From Amycolatopsis sp. NBC_00345 (GTDB lineage: Bacteria > Actinomycetota > Actinomycetes > Mycobacteriales > Pseudonocardiaceae): a stretch of 64,000 bases of DNA. Positions 7,774-14,764 of this stretch are shown here, in pieces; position 1 is the stretch's first letter, and each line of letters starts with the position of its first letter. The translations under genes and the position numbers were made by a program. The stretch spans positions 10,416,001-10,480,000 of the forward strand of contig NZ_CP107995.1 of the NCBI RefSeq assembly GCF_036116635.1, read 5' to 3'. The notes beneath the pieces were generated by a model. It was not told the DNA's origin. It worked only from the letters and a program-made list of their open reading frames with translations, and made no database searches.

Positions 7774-8406
7774 ATGCGTACCCTGTCCGCTTCGCACCCG
7801 GCGTGGCCCGAAACGGTCGAGCTCGACTTCGGCCGAATCGACGCCGATCCCGACGGCGCACTGCGTGTCGTGGCCGAACTGGCCGGGCGTGCGCAACGGC
7901 TGCGGCTGCCGGAGCCGTTCGCCTTCGGCGAGCAAGCGCACCGCGACGCGACGATGGTGCGCTTGCTCGCCGCCGCGGCGGCGGCGTTCGTTCCGGTGGA
8001 CTGGACCTTGCGGAAGTCGTTGCCGGACACCATTCCCGAACGCGCTCTGTGTCATCTGCCGCCACCACGGGACGACGGGGAACCCGGTCGCCGCTGGCGT
8101 GAAGCCCACGACACGGGCATCTGCACCTACCGGTACGGCCCGGGGTTCGTCCTCATCCACGACACCCGCCCGGGCGGGCCGATCAACCGCGTCCACGTCG
8201 AAGCCGGCTGGGTCGACGCCTTCCGGACCCTGGCCGGCACGGACCGGCCGCCGGCCGAGGGGGCCGCGGCGGATCTCGTCGACCAGCTGGTGGCTCACCA
8301 GCTCGCCCTGCGGCTGGACGACCGGTACGCCGTCGTACTGCCCTACCACGCGGATCGGCGCCCGCCACCCGGCCTGGCGGTCCCGTCGGTGAAGCCGTGC
8401 CCATGA
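7774..8406 (+). CDS. DUF5825-like protein of the RiPP cluster
   Basis: A 210-residue soluble protein starting at ATG 7774 behind GAAGGAG. The sequence (TVELDFGRIDADPDGALRVV, later YGPGFVLIHDTRPGGP) resembles the DUF5825 proteins that I recall beside actinobacterial radical-SAM RiPP enzymes; the assignment is from memory. The N-terminal part has a strand-helix pattern with LRLPEPFAFGEQAHRDATMV, and the C-terminal third (DLVDQLVAHQLALRLDDRYA) is helical. No catalytic motif is evident. It sits between the maturase and exporter with an ATGA stop-start overlap to the latter, so it belongs to the operon. It could be a precursor-delivery partner, an accessory subunit or an immunity factor. Confidence 0.65.
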   Translation: MRTLSASHPAWPETVELDFGRIDADPDGALRVVAELAGRAQRLRLPEPFAFGEQAHRDATMVRLLAAAAAAFVPVDWTLRKSLPDTIPERALCHLPPPRDDGEPGRRWREAHDTGICTYRYGPGFVLIHDTRPGGPINRVHVEAGWVDAFRTLAGTDRPPAEGAAADLVDQLVAHQLALRLDDRYAVVLPYHADRRPPPGLAVPSVKPCP

Positions 8407-9656
8407 CCGGCGCCTCGCGGGACGAGCCGACGTCGGTGGCCGGGCTGCGCGGGCATCGCGCGTTCCGGTTCCTGTGGACCGCGGACGCCGCCTCCCAGCT
8501 GGGTACCGCGGCCGCGACCGCGCTGGTGCCCCTGCTCGCCGCGACCACCCTCGGCGCCACTCCGCTGCAGATGGGACTGCTCACCGCGGCGGAGACCGTG
8601 GCGTTCCTGGTCATCGGCCTGCCCGCCGGTGCCTGGATCGACCGGACCCGCCGCCGCCGCGCGGTACTCGTCGGCGCCGACCTCGTCCGGGCCCTGCTGT
8701 TCTTCGGGCTTCCGATCGCGGGCTGGGCCGGTGTGCTGGACTTCGGGCAGCTGCTCGTCACGGCTGTTCTCGTCGGCGTCGCGACCGTGTTCTTCGACGC
8801 CGCCTACCAGGCGTACCTGCCGGTGGTGATCGGGCTGGAGAATCTGGAAACCGGCTACGCGCGCCTGCAGATCACCCTGTCGGTCGCCGCGGCCGCCGGG
8901 CCCGGCATCGGTGGCCTGCTCACTCGCGTGATCGGTGCCGCCTCCGGGCTGGTGCTGACCGGGGCGGGCTACCTGGCTTCGGCCGCGCTCCTGTCGCGCG
9001 TCCGGGCCGATGTGCCGCCGATCCCACCGCGGCCGAGGGAGGTGCGGCTCCGCACCGAGATCGCCGAGGGCCTCCACTACATCGTCCGCCACCGCCAGCT
9101 CCGCCCGCTGGCCGTCGCGAGTTCCGTCGCCGCGTTCTTCACCGCGGGCATCATGTCCATGGAAGTCCTGTTCTTCACCCACGACCTGCACCTGGACGCG
9201 GCGGGTGCGGGCGTGCTGCTGGCCCTGTCGGGCGTGGGCAGCGTCATCGGCGCCGCGACGACCGGCCGCTGGACCCGCCGCATCGGGGCGGCTCGCGCCA
9301 ACTGGCTGGTGCCGGTGCTGACGTGGCCACCCCACCTGCTGCTCCCCCTCGCCCAGCCGGGCCCGATCGGCCTGGTCCTGGCCGGAACGGGAATCGTCAT
9401 CCACGCCGCCGGCGGCACGACCTACAACGTGATCGTGATGACCCGCCGCCAGCACCTGACCCCGGACGCACTGCGCGGCCGCGTCCAGACGAGCATGCGC
9501 GTGCTCGTCTGGGGAACGATGCCACTCGGCGCACTGGCCGCGGGAACCCTCGCCGAGTCAGTGGGTACGCGCGCGACCCTGACCATCGCCGTCGCCGGAA
9601 TCCTCATCGCGATCGTGCCGGCGGCCCGGTCCGCCCGCGACCACCCTGCCCCTTGA
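8403..9656 (+). CDS. MFS exporter of the RiPP cluster
   Basis: A 417-residue, 12-helix major facilitator of the MefA/DHA3-like group: FRFLWTADAASQLGTAAATA in helix 1 and LPAGAWIDRTRRR as motif A. ATG 8403 overlaps the upstream TGA (ATGA), giving translational coupling; an in-frame GTG at 8397 is an alternative start. Members of this group export macrolides, peptides and siderophores. As the last gene of the operon it is the likely exporter or self-resistance determinant for the modified peptide, which is inferred from context. The operon ends here; the rlmN remnant lies 34 bases downstream. Confidence 0.85.
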   Translation: MTGASRDEPTSVAGLRGHRAFRFLWTADAASQLGTAAATALVPLLAATTLGATPLQMGLLTAAETVAFLVIGLPAGAWIDRTRRRRAVLVGADLVRALLFFGLPIAGWAGVLDFGQLLVTAVLVGVATVFFDAAYQAYLPVVIGLENLETGYARLQITLSVAAAAGPGIGGLLTRVIGAASGLVLTGAGYLASAALLSRVRADVPPIPPRPREVRLRTEIAEGLHYIVRHRQLRPLAVASSVAAFFTAGIMSMEVLFFTHDLHLDAAGAGVLLALSGVGSVIGAATTGRWTRRIGAARANWLVPVLTWPPHLLLPLAQPGPIGLVLAGTGIVIHAAGGTTYNVIVMTRRQHLTPDALRGRVQTSMRVLVWGTMPLGALAAGTLAESVGTRATLTIAVAGILIAIVPAARSARDHPAP

Positions 9657-9689
9657 CGTCCCTCGGGAAGGGTGTCGATTTCCAATCTG

Positions 9690-9790
9690 GTCTCGATGCC
9701 GCGTGGAGGATGTCCGGCTGGTGAACGCCGGCGGGGTGGCGTGCACGGTGCGGGACACGCGTGGTCAGGAGATCGCGGCTGTCGGCCCGC
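9690..9790 (+). pseudogene. Remnant of the rlmN 3' end
   Basis: Bases 9712-9780 translate as VRLVNAGGVACTVRDTRGQE followed by IAA, identical to residues 338-360 of the intact rlmN at 1130. The two copies differ at 9 of 69 bases, all at synonymous third positions. Just beyond, the catalytic AACGQL end is replaced by AVGPL, and the upstream homology fades within about 20 bases, so only a tail remains. Purely synonymous divergence means this stretch evolved as part of a working rlmN before truncation, rather than being a recent copy of the neighbour. It probably marks a recombination boundary of the segment 2.2-9.7 kb. Confidence 0.8.
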
Positions 9791-9821
9791 TGTGCCGCGG
9801 GCCGCGCTATAGGATCATGGC

Positions 9822-10436
9822 GTGGTTGGGAATGCCGACAAGCGACAACACATCCTGGACGTGGCGACGGGTCTCGCCGGGACGGACGGGCTCCGGGGGC
9901 TGAGCGTGCGATCCGTCGCCGCCGCGGCGGGGGTTGGCGCGACGACGCTGCGGACCTACTTTCCGTCGCAGGCGTTGCTCTATCGGGCCGTCGCGGAGCG
10001 GCTGGTCTCCCACGCGCTCGGCGATGAATGGATCCAGGACGCCGCCCTCGCTCCGGCGGACCGGTTGTACGCGAGTCTGCGGCAGTTCCTTCCCAGCCGG
10101 GCGAACCGGCAGTACACCCTCACCGAGTGGTTCGAGCTGCTGACCCTCGCGGTCGGCCCCGATGCCAACGCTGAAGTGCTCGAACTGGTGCAGTCCGGGA
10201 ACGATGAGTCGATCGCGATCGTGGCCCGCTGGTTCACGCAGCTGGCCGCCGACGGGTGTGTGCTGCGGGAAACCCCCGAGGTGCTGGCGGACCGGTTCGG
10301 GATCGTCGTGAACGGGTTGCAGCTCGATCTCTTGCTCGACAAGGACGAAGCAGTACTCGACCGGGCGGAAGAAACCCTTCGCTGGTTCGTGAAGCAGGCC
10401 CTCGAAACGGATGCCGCCGTCGCGAAATCCGAGTGA
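9822..10436 (+). CDS. TetR-family transcriptional regulator
   Basis: A 204-residue regulator starting at GTG 9822. The N-terminal helix-turn-helix (GLSVRSVAAAAGVGATTLRT then YFPSQALLY, residues about 25-55) is a textbook TetR DNA-binding domain. The C-terminal half is helical with a TetR ligand-pocket pattern (ADRLYASLRQFLPSRANRQY). Its sequence is clearly related to the TetR protein encoded on the other strand at 10459-11046: both have GVGATTLR-YFP and a similar C-terminus ending in RWF. The two may be old paralogues, placed tail to tail. The ligand and targets are unknown. Confidence 0.85.
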   Translation: MVGNADKRQHILDVATGLAGTDGLRGLSVRSVAAAAGVGATTLRTYFPSQALLYRAVAERLVSHALGDEWIQDAALAPADRLYASLRQFLPSRANRQYTLTEWFELLTLAVGPDANAEVLELVQSGNDESIAIVARWFTQLAADGCVLRETPEVLADRFGIVVNGLQLDLLLDKDEAVLDRAEETLRWFVKQALETDAAVAKSE

Positions 10437-10458
10437 GGGACTCACCCGGCGGACCAGG

Positions 10459-11046
10459 TCACAACGCGGGACGACGGTCGATCACCCGCTCGGCGAACCA
10501 CCGGATCGTGTCCTTCGCGGCATCAAGATCGGCCGGCCCGGGGTTGAGCAGCGCCCGCAGGTACAGCCCGTTGACGAGCGTCAGCGCCGAAGTGGCGTGA
10601 CCGGCGACCTCCTCGGGCCGAACCGCTCCCCGGTCGGCCAGGATCGTAAGCCATCGGCGCACGTGCTCGGCCGTTGACCGCTGCGCGCGCTCGACGATGA
10701 CGCTCGCCCCGGGGACGGGATCCGCCCCGGCCGACATCCGATACAGCTCGAACCAGGCCTCGACGGTCGCCCTCCGGCCGTCCGGGGGCAAGAGCTGAGC
10801 CAGGCACTCGAACAGCCGATCGGCGGGGTCGCGCTGGTCGTCGGCGATCGAGAGGTCGTCGACGGGGCGGCGGGCGAGCTCCGCGGCGACCAGAAGATGC
10901 AGGTCAGCCTGGGCAGGAAAGTAATGACGGAGCGTCGTCGCTCCCACCCCCGCCTCGATCGCGACGCGGCGCACGGTCAGTGAACTGAGCCCTTGGGCCG
11001 CGGCCAGACGGAGCGCGGCCTCGATGATTTTCTCCCGCGTGACCAT
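10459..11046 (-). CDS. TetR-family repressor, divergent from an efflux-type membrane protein
   Basis: A 195-residue TetR regulator. ATG 11046 is chosen because the helix-turn-helix begins right after it (REKIIEAALRLAAAQGLSSL, then TVRRVAIEAGVGATTLRHYF); the longer open frame upstream is discarded. It faces the small membrane protein at 11137 across 90 bases that contain a 15-base near-palindrome and three 12-base direct repeats, which are very likely its operator. A repressor controlling itself and the divergent membrane genes 11137 and 11655 is the natural model. A related TetR protein is encoded just downstream on the opposite strand. Confidence 0.88.
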   Translation of the reverse strand: MVTREKIIEAALRLAAAQGLSSLTVRRVAIEAGVGATTLRHYFPAQADLHLLVAAELARRPVDDLSIADDQRDPADRLFECLAQLLPPDGRRATVEAWFELYRMSAGADPVPGASVIVERAQRSTAEHVRRWLTILADRGAVRPEEVAGHATSALTLVNGLYLRALLNPGPADLDAAKDTIRWFAERVIDRRPAL

Positions 11047-11060
11047 GCCTCTCAGCGTAC

Positions 11061-11101
11061 CCGCACAGTGTGCGGTACAGTGTGCCGTACAGCGTGCGGG
11101 G
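11061..11101 (+). promoter_or_regulatory. Operator-like repeats between tetR and the divergent membrane gene
   Basis: CCGCACAGTGTGCGG at 11061-11075 is a 7+1+7 inverted repeat. It overlaps three consecutive 12-base direct repeats: CAGTGTGCGGTA (11066), CAGTGTGCCGTA (11078) and CAGCGTGCGGGG (11090). They lie 14-55 bases upstream of the TetR start. The 12-base phasing would place successive repressor sites about one helical turn apart. Confidence 0.6.
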
Positions 11102-11136
11102 CACAACCCGGACGAACCGGAAGAGGGAAGAAAACC

Positions 11137-11598
11137 ATGATCGAGAACTTGCAGCACTTCGTCGGCTCGTGGCCGGGTGCCCTCCAGTGGCTCGGGATCG
11201 CGCTGATCGCGGTCGTCCCGTTCGTCGAGAGCTACATCGGCAGCGTCATCGGCATCGTGATCGGGGTCCACCCGGTCGTCGCGGCCATCTGCGCCATCAT
11301 CGGCAACGCCGCGATCGTGGTCGCCATCGCCTTTGCCACCGACTCCGTGCGCAAGCGCGCCACGCGAGGCAAAGAGCGCACCACCACTCCGGGCCGGGCC
11401 CGTGCCAAGAAGCTGTTCGACCGCTTCGGCGTGCCCGGCGTGGCGCTGCTCGGCCACCCGACCCAGATCTCGACCGCCGCGCTCATCGCGCTCGGCGCTC
11501 CCCGCACCAAGGTGATCATCTGGGAACTGATCTCCGTTGTTCTCTGGGGCACGGTCGTCGCCGTCATCGCCGGGTTCGGCATCAGCGCGCTGGCCTGA
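11137..11598 (+). CDS. Small multidrug-efflux-type membrane protein
   Basis: A 153-residue multi-pass membrane protein starting at ATG 11137 after a GAGGGAAG ribosome-binding site. Its hydrophobic segments (IALIAVVPFVESYIGSVIGI, VHPVVAAICAIIGNAAIVVA) and the C-terminal motif FGVPGVALLGHPTQISTAAL match the putative small multidrug export family (PF06695). The family name reflects similarity rather than proven transport. It is divergent from the TetR gene at 11046 with a well-formed operator between them, and is followed after 56 bases by a CPBP membrane protease gene, so an inducible membrane-stress or resistance operon is likely. Confidence 0.75.
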   Translation: MIENLQHFVGSWPGALQWLGIALIAVVPFVESYIGSVIGIVIGVHPVVAAICAIIGNAAIVVAIAFATDSVRKRATRGKERTTTPGRARAKKLFDRFGVPGVALLGHPTQISTAALIALGAPRTKVIIWELISVVLWGTVVAVIAGFGISALA

Positions 11599-11654
11599 AC
11601 AAACCCGCTCTTTCAGGCAAAGCCCCAGATCCGAACGACCCGAGAGGAACTGCA

Positions 11655-12359
11655 GTGGAGCTGGACGCCAGGCCAACGGATTCGGTTGTCGCGGAAAAGC
11701 TGCGGCCCGGCTGGCCCGAGATCATCGTCGGCGCTGTTGTCTACACGCTGACCTTCTCCATCGGCCCGCCGGTCGTCAGCGCCATCACCCATGATTCGCC
11801 GGTCTCGAGCGGGATCGGGCTCGCCGTGCTCTCCGGGATCATGGGCCTGCTCGGCTTCTTCGCCGCTTTCGCCATCCGCCTCCGGTCCTGGCCTGCGTTC
11901 AGCGTCCGCGCCATTCCGGCCCGCTGGATCTTCATCGCGCTCGGCTTCGGACTGCTCGCGCTCGTCCTGAATCAGGCAGTCAACATCATTTACGGCGTGA
12001 TCAGTGGCGGCACGGGCAGCGATGTCCAAGGCGACTACGAGTCCGCGACCAAGGCGGGCGGACTTGCCTTTGTCCTGTATCTGCTGGGCATCGCCGTCCT
12101 GACTCCCCTCGGCGAAGAGTTCCTGTTCCGGGGCGTACTCGCCACCGCGCTCACGAAATACGGCTCATGGGTGAGCGTCATCGGCAGCACCGTCGTCTTC
12201 GCCTTGGCCCACGGCATCAACCTGGCGCTCATTCCCGCGATCATCGTCGGCGCGATCAACGGCATTCTGCTGGTACGCACCAAATCGGTGTGGCCGGGCG
12301 TCATCGTGCACGCGGTCAACAACGGTCTGGGCGCCATTTTCGCCCTGCTGGCCGGTTGA
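11655..12359 (+). CDS. CPBP-family intramembrane metalloprotease (CAAX protease-like)
   Basis: A 234-residue membrane protein starting at GTG 11655 behind GAGAGGAAC. About seven hydrophobic helices carry the CPBP/Abi motifs: LGEEFLFRG with E154-E155 and R159 (motif 1), then VVFALAHG (motif 2), and HAVNN near the C-terminus. These residues form the zinc- and water-binding glutamyl-protease site of the Rce1-like fold. Bacterial members act in bacteriocin self-immunity, protein maturation or stress responses; the role here is unknown. It lies downstream of the small membrane protein and is probably in the same TetR-controlled operon. Its stop is 9 bases from the stop of the convergent VOC gene. 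Confidence 0.85.
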   Translation: MELDARPTDSVVAEKLRPGWPEIIVGAVVYTLTFSIGPPVVSAITHDSPVSSGIGLAVLSGIMGLLGFFAAFAIRLRSWPAFSVRAIPARWIFIALGFGLLALVLNQAVNIIYGVISGGTGSDVQGDYESATKAGGLAFVLYLLGIAVLTPLGEEFLFRGVLATALTKYGSWVSVIGSTVVFALAHGINLALIPAIIVGAINGILLVRTKSVWPGVIVHAVNNGLGAIFALLAG

Positions 12360-12367
12360 GAGCTGGC

Positions 12368-13039
12368 TCAGAACGTGTCCTGTCCGACGGGGGCGCGCCG
12401 GATCACGATCTCCGTACCGTCGGCGGTGTGCACCGCGACGGCGTGCAGCCCCGGCTCACCGGATACGAAACGCAGCGGCAGCCGGTCGAAGGTCTCCGCC
12501 CCGATGTGCTCGCGGAACAGCGCCCGGTCGCCGGCCACCTCCAGCCAGGCCACGCCGGCGGCGGTCCGGTCGCCGGTCACCTCGCGGCGGGCGGGGTTCT
12601 TGGCCGGATCGTCCCGGTAGTACCAATTCGGCAGGCCTTGCCGCCGGGCCTGCCGCGCCACCGCGCCGGCCGGGGCACTGGTGATCACGCGTTGGGTGCC
12701 GTCGGGTTCCCGGCGCCCGGGGAGGACCTGGACGTGGCTGCCCAGCCGCGCCGCGACCTGGTCCAGTTCCTCACGGGTGTCCGCGCGCAGGCACCAGAAC
12801 ATCCAGCGATCCGTCCCGTCGGCGGTGGCCCGCCGGAACCACGACGCCGGGCCCTCGGCCGTCCCGGTGGCGTTCTCCACCTCCAGGTAGACGTCCCCGC
12901 CCAGCGGAAAGATCCAGTTGCGCAGACCGCCGGCGAACACCCCGCCTTCATAGCTGCCCAACCCGGTCTGTTCGGCCAGCCTGCGCACGCCGTCGTCGAA
13001 GTCCGGCACGCCGAGCGCCAGGTGGTCCAGATGAAACAC
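12368..13039 (-). CDS. VOC-superfamily (glyoxalase-like) protein
   Basis: A 223-residue protein with a glyoxalase-like domain. MFHLDHLALGVPDFDDGVRR at the N-terminus places the first VOC metal ligand (His) at residue 6. FPLGGDVYLEVEN gives the matching glutamate of the first beta-alpha-beta module. The second half (AGVAWLEVAGDRALFREHIG) appears to be a second, degenerate VOC module. It resembles the Glyoxalase_3 type with an inserted AVARQARRQGLPNWYYRDDP segment. The enzymatic activity cannot be assigned. The gene is convergent with the CPBP gene and stands alone. Confidence 0.8.
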   Translation of the reverse strand: MFHLDHLALGVPDFDDGVRRLAEQTGLGSYEGGVFAGGLRNWIFPLGGDVYLEVENATGTAEGPASWFRRATADGTDRWMFWCLRADTREELDQVAARLGSHVQVLPGRREPDGTQRVITSAPAGAVARQARRQGLPNWYYRDDPAKNPARREVTGDRTAAGVAWLEVAGDRALFREHIGAETFDRLPLRFVSGEPGLHAVAVHTADGTEIVIRRAPVGQDTF

Positions 13040-13138
13040 GGCTGTGGCGCCTCCGGCTCAGGTGATCGTTTCGCCCGAGCCTAACGTCGGCCTGGTCCGG
13101 ATTCCGGAGTGGATGCGCCCGGGTGAAGCTGGCGAGGC

Positions 13139-13640
13139 GTGAGGCGATCCGGGAGGATGCCGGCCGTGGCCGGGTGTCGGGTTTCGGTACTGGACACCGC
13201 GCCGATCGTGGCGGGTTCGACGGCGCGGGAGGCGTTGCGTAACACCGTCGATCTCGCCGTTCTGGCCGACGAACTGGGTTATCACCGGTACTGGATGCCC
13301 GAACACCACGGCCGGGGGCGTGCTGCTGCCGAACCACGCGCCGATCGTGGTGGCCGAACAGTTCGGCACGCTGGCCGCGTTCCATCCTGGACGGATCGAC
13401 CTTGGGATCGGCCGGTGAAGGCGACTCCCGCGATCGGGAACACGCCGGAGTTCTGGCTGCTCGCCGGCCCGACCCGGCTGAAGGTGCTGAGCCGGATCCG
13501 CGGCCGGCGGATTTTCCTGCCGCGTCAGGCTCGACGACATCGGCGCCGACGAGCTGATGGTGACGACCCCGGTCCACGACCACGGCGACCGGCGACGTTC
13601 GTACGAACTGGTCAGGGAGGTCGTGGCCGGGGACCCGGGG
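13139..13640 (+). pseudogene. Decayed luciferase-like (LLM) flavin monooxygenase
   Basis: Pieces of a flavin-dependent luciferase-like monooxygenase occur in order but in different frames and with large gaps. SVLDTAPIVAGSTAREALRN and ELGYHRYWMPEHHG form the N-terminus. After a lost stretch and frame change comes GVLLPNHAPIVVAEQFGTLA. Then GNTPEFWLLA represents the middle, and finally DELMVTTPVHDHGDRRRSYE the C-terminus. The remnant spans about 0.5 kb against roughly 1 kb for an intact gene. Several deletions and at least two frame changes make it non-functional. The following bicupin gene begins about 70 bases later with its own ribosome-binding site. Confidence 0.8.
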
Positions 13641-13710
13641 TTGCGGAATCCGGCCAGGCGCCGATCATGAGGGTGTCCAGGTCCGCGACCCGATACGGAA
13701 GAAGCACGCG

Positions 13711-14754
13711 ATGCCCCAGAGTTCCCGGCACGTCGCCTCGTTGACCCACGGCCAGGTCGTCCACGAAAGCGACCTCGGCTCGGTCACGAAGCTGACCGCG
13801 GACAATTTCCCGATCCTGAACCGGCTGTCGATCAAACGGCTGATCCTCGAGCCCGGCGCCATCCGCGAGCCGCACTGGCACGCCAACGCGAACGAGCTCA
13901 GTTACTGCCTGTCGGGCTCGGTGCTGGTCTCGATCCTCGACACCGGCAGCTCGTTCTCCTCGTTCGTCGTCACCGCCGGGCAGATGTTCCACGTCGGCTC
14001 CGGCTCCCTGCACCACATCGAGAACATCGGTGCCGAGCGGGCCGAGCTGATCATCGCGTTCCGCCACGAACGGCCGGAGGACTTCGCGCTCAGCAGCGCG
14101 TTCGGCGCGATGGCCGACAACGTGCTGGGCAACGCCTACGACCTGCCCGGGAGCGCGTTCGCCGGCTTCCCGCACCGGGTCGAGCCGTCCTACCTGGTCC
14201 GGCGGGAGGGCGAGCCCACGCTGCCGTCCACCGCCGGGTACGGCGACCCGCACAAGTTCGACGTCGAGGGCATGGCCCCGCCGGCCGCCTCCCCGGTCGG
14301 CTCGGCCCGCACCGCCCGCGTGCAGTTCTGGCCGATCCTCAAGGACATCTCGATGTACTCGCTGCGGATCGCCGAGGACGGGATGCGGGAGCCGCACTGG
14401 CACCCGATCACCGCGGAGATGGGCTACATCCACCGCGGCCGGGCCCGGATGACCGTCCTCGACCCGGACGGCACCCTCGACACCTACGAACTCGGGCCCG
14501 GCGACGTCTACTTCATCCCCCGCGCCTACCCGCACCACATCGAGGTGCTCGGCGAGGAGGAGATCCACTTCCTGATCTTCTTCGACCAGCCCACCCCCGG
14601 TGACATCGGCTATCGCGCGTCGGCGTCCGCGTACAGCGCCGAGGTGCTCGCCGCGACGTTCGGCGTCCCGCTCGGCGAGCTGCCGGCCTTCCCGTACACC
14701 CCGGCCGACCCGCTGATCGTGGGCCGGGCCAATCCCCGGGACCCGACCGGCTGA
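13711..14754 (+). CDS. Bicupin, oxalate decarboxylase-like
   Basis: A 347-residue protein with two cupin domains. Domain 1 (residues about 40-140) has REPHWHANANELSY and, later, LHHIENIG. Domain 2 (about 220-300) has REPHWHPITAEMGY and YPHHIEVLG. Each set supplies the His-x-His, Glu and His metal ligands, so two Mn/Fe sites are predicted, as in Bacillus oxalate decarboxylase (OxdC). I cannot confirm the OxdC active-site lid, so the substrate (oxalate or another small acid) is uncertain. No signal peptide is seen, so it is probably cytoplasmic. The start at 13711 follows a GGAAG ribosome-binding site. It converges on the glycosyltransferase gene. Confidence 0.85.
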   Translation: MPQSSRHVASLTHGQVVHESDLGSVTKLTADNFPILNRLSIKRLILEPGAIREPHWHANANELSYCLSGSVLVSILDTGSSFSSFVVTAGQMFHVGSGSLHHIENIGAERAELIIAFRHERPEDFALSSAFGAMADNVLGNAYDLPGSAFAGFPHRVEPSYLVRREGEPTLPSTAGYGDPHKFDVEGMAPPAASPVGSARTARVQFWPILKDISMYSLRIAEDGMREPHWHPITAEMGYIHRGRARMTVLDPDGTLDTYELGPGDVYFIPRAYPHHIEVLGEEEIHFLIFFDQPTPGDIGYRASASAYSAEVLAATFGVPLGELPAFPYTPADPLIVGRANPRDPTG

Positions 14755-14764
14755 TCCTCGGACC

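Noticed and set aside
5522..8068. An 848-codon open frame on the reverse strand across the RiPP maturase
   Set aside because: It is antisense to a gene with clear motifs, is rich in Arg/Gly/Pro, shows no domain, and arises from the GC-ending codons of the forward gene.
2237..9821. An integrative element using rlmN as attachment site
   Set aside because: No integrase, excisionase or short identical att repeat is visible. The homologous tails are diverged at synonymous sites, which fits homologous replacement better.
9690..9903. A second functional rlmN
   Set aside because: Only about 23 codons of homology remain; the radical-SAM core is absent and the catalytic Cys motif is altered.
11066..11101. 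CRISPR-like array
   Set aside because: The three 12-base repeats are contiguous with no spacers and no cas genes are near; they fit an operator.
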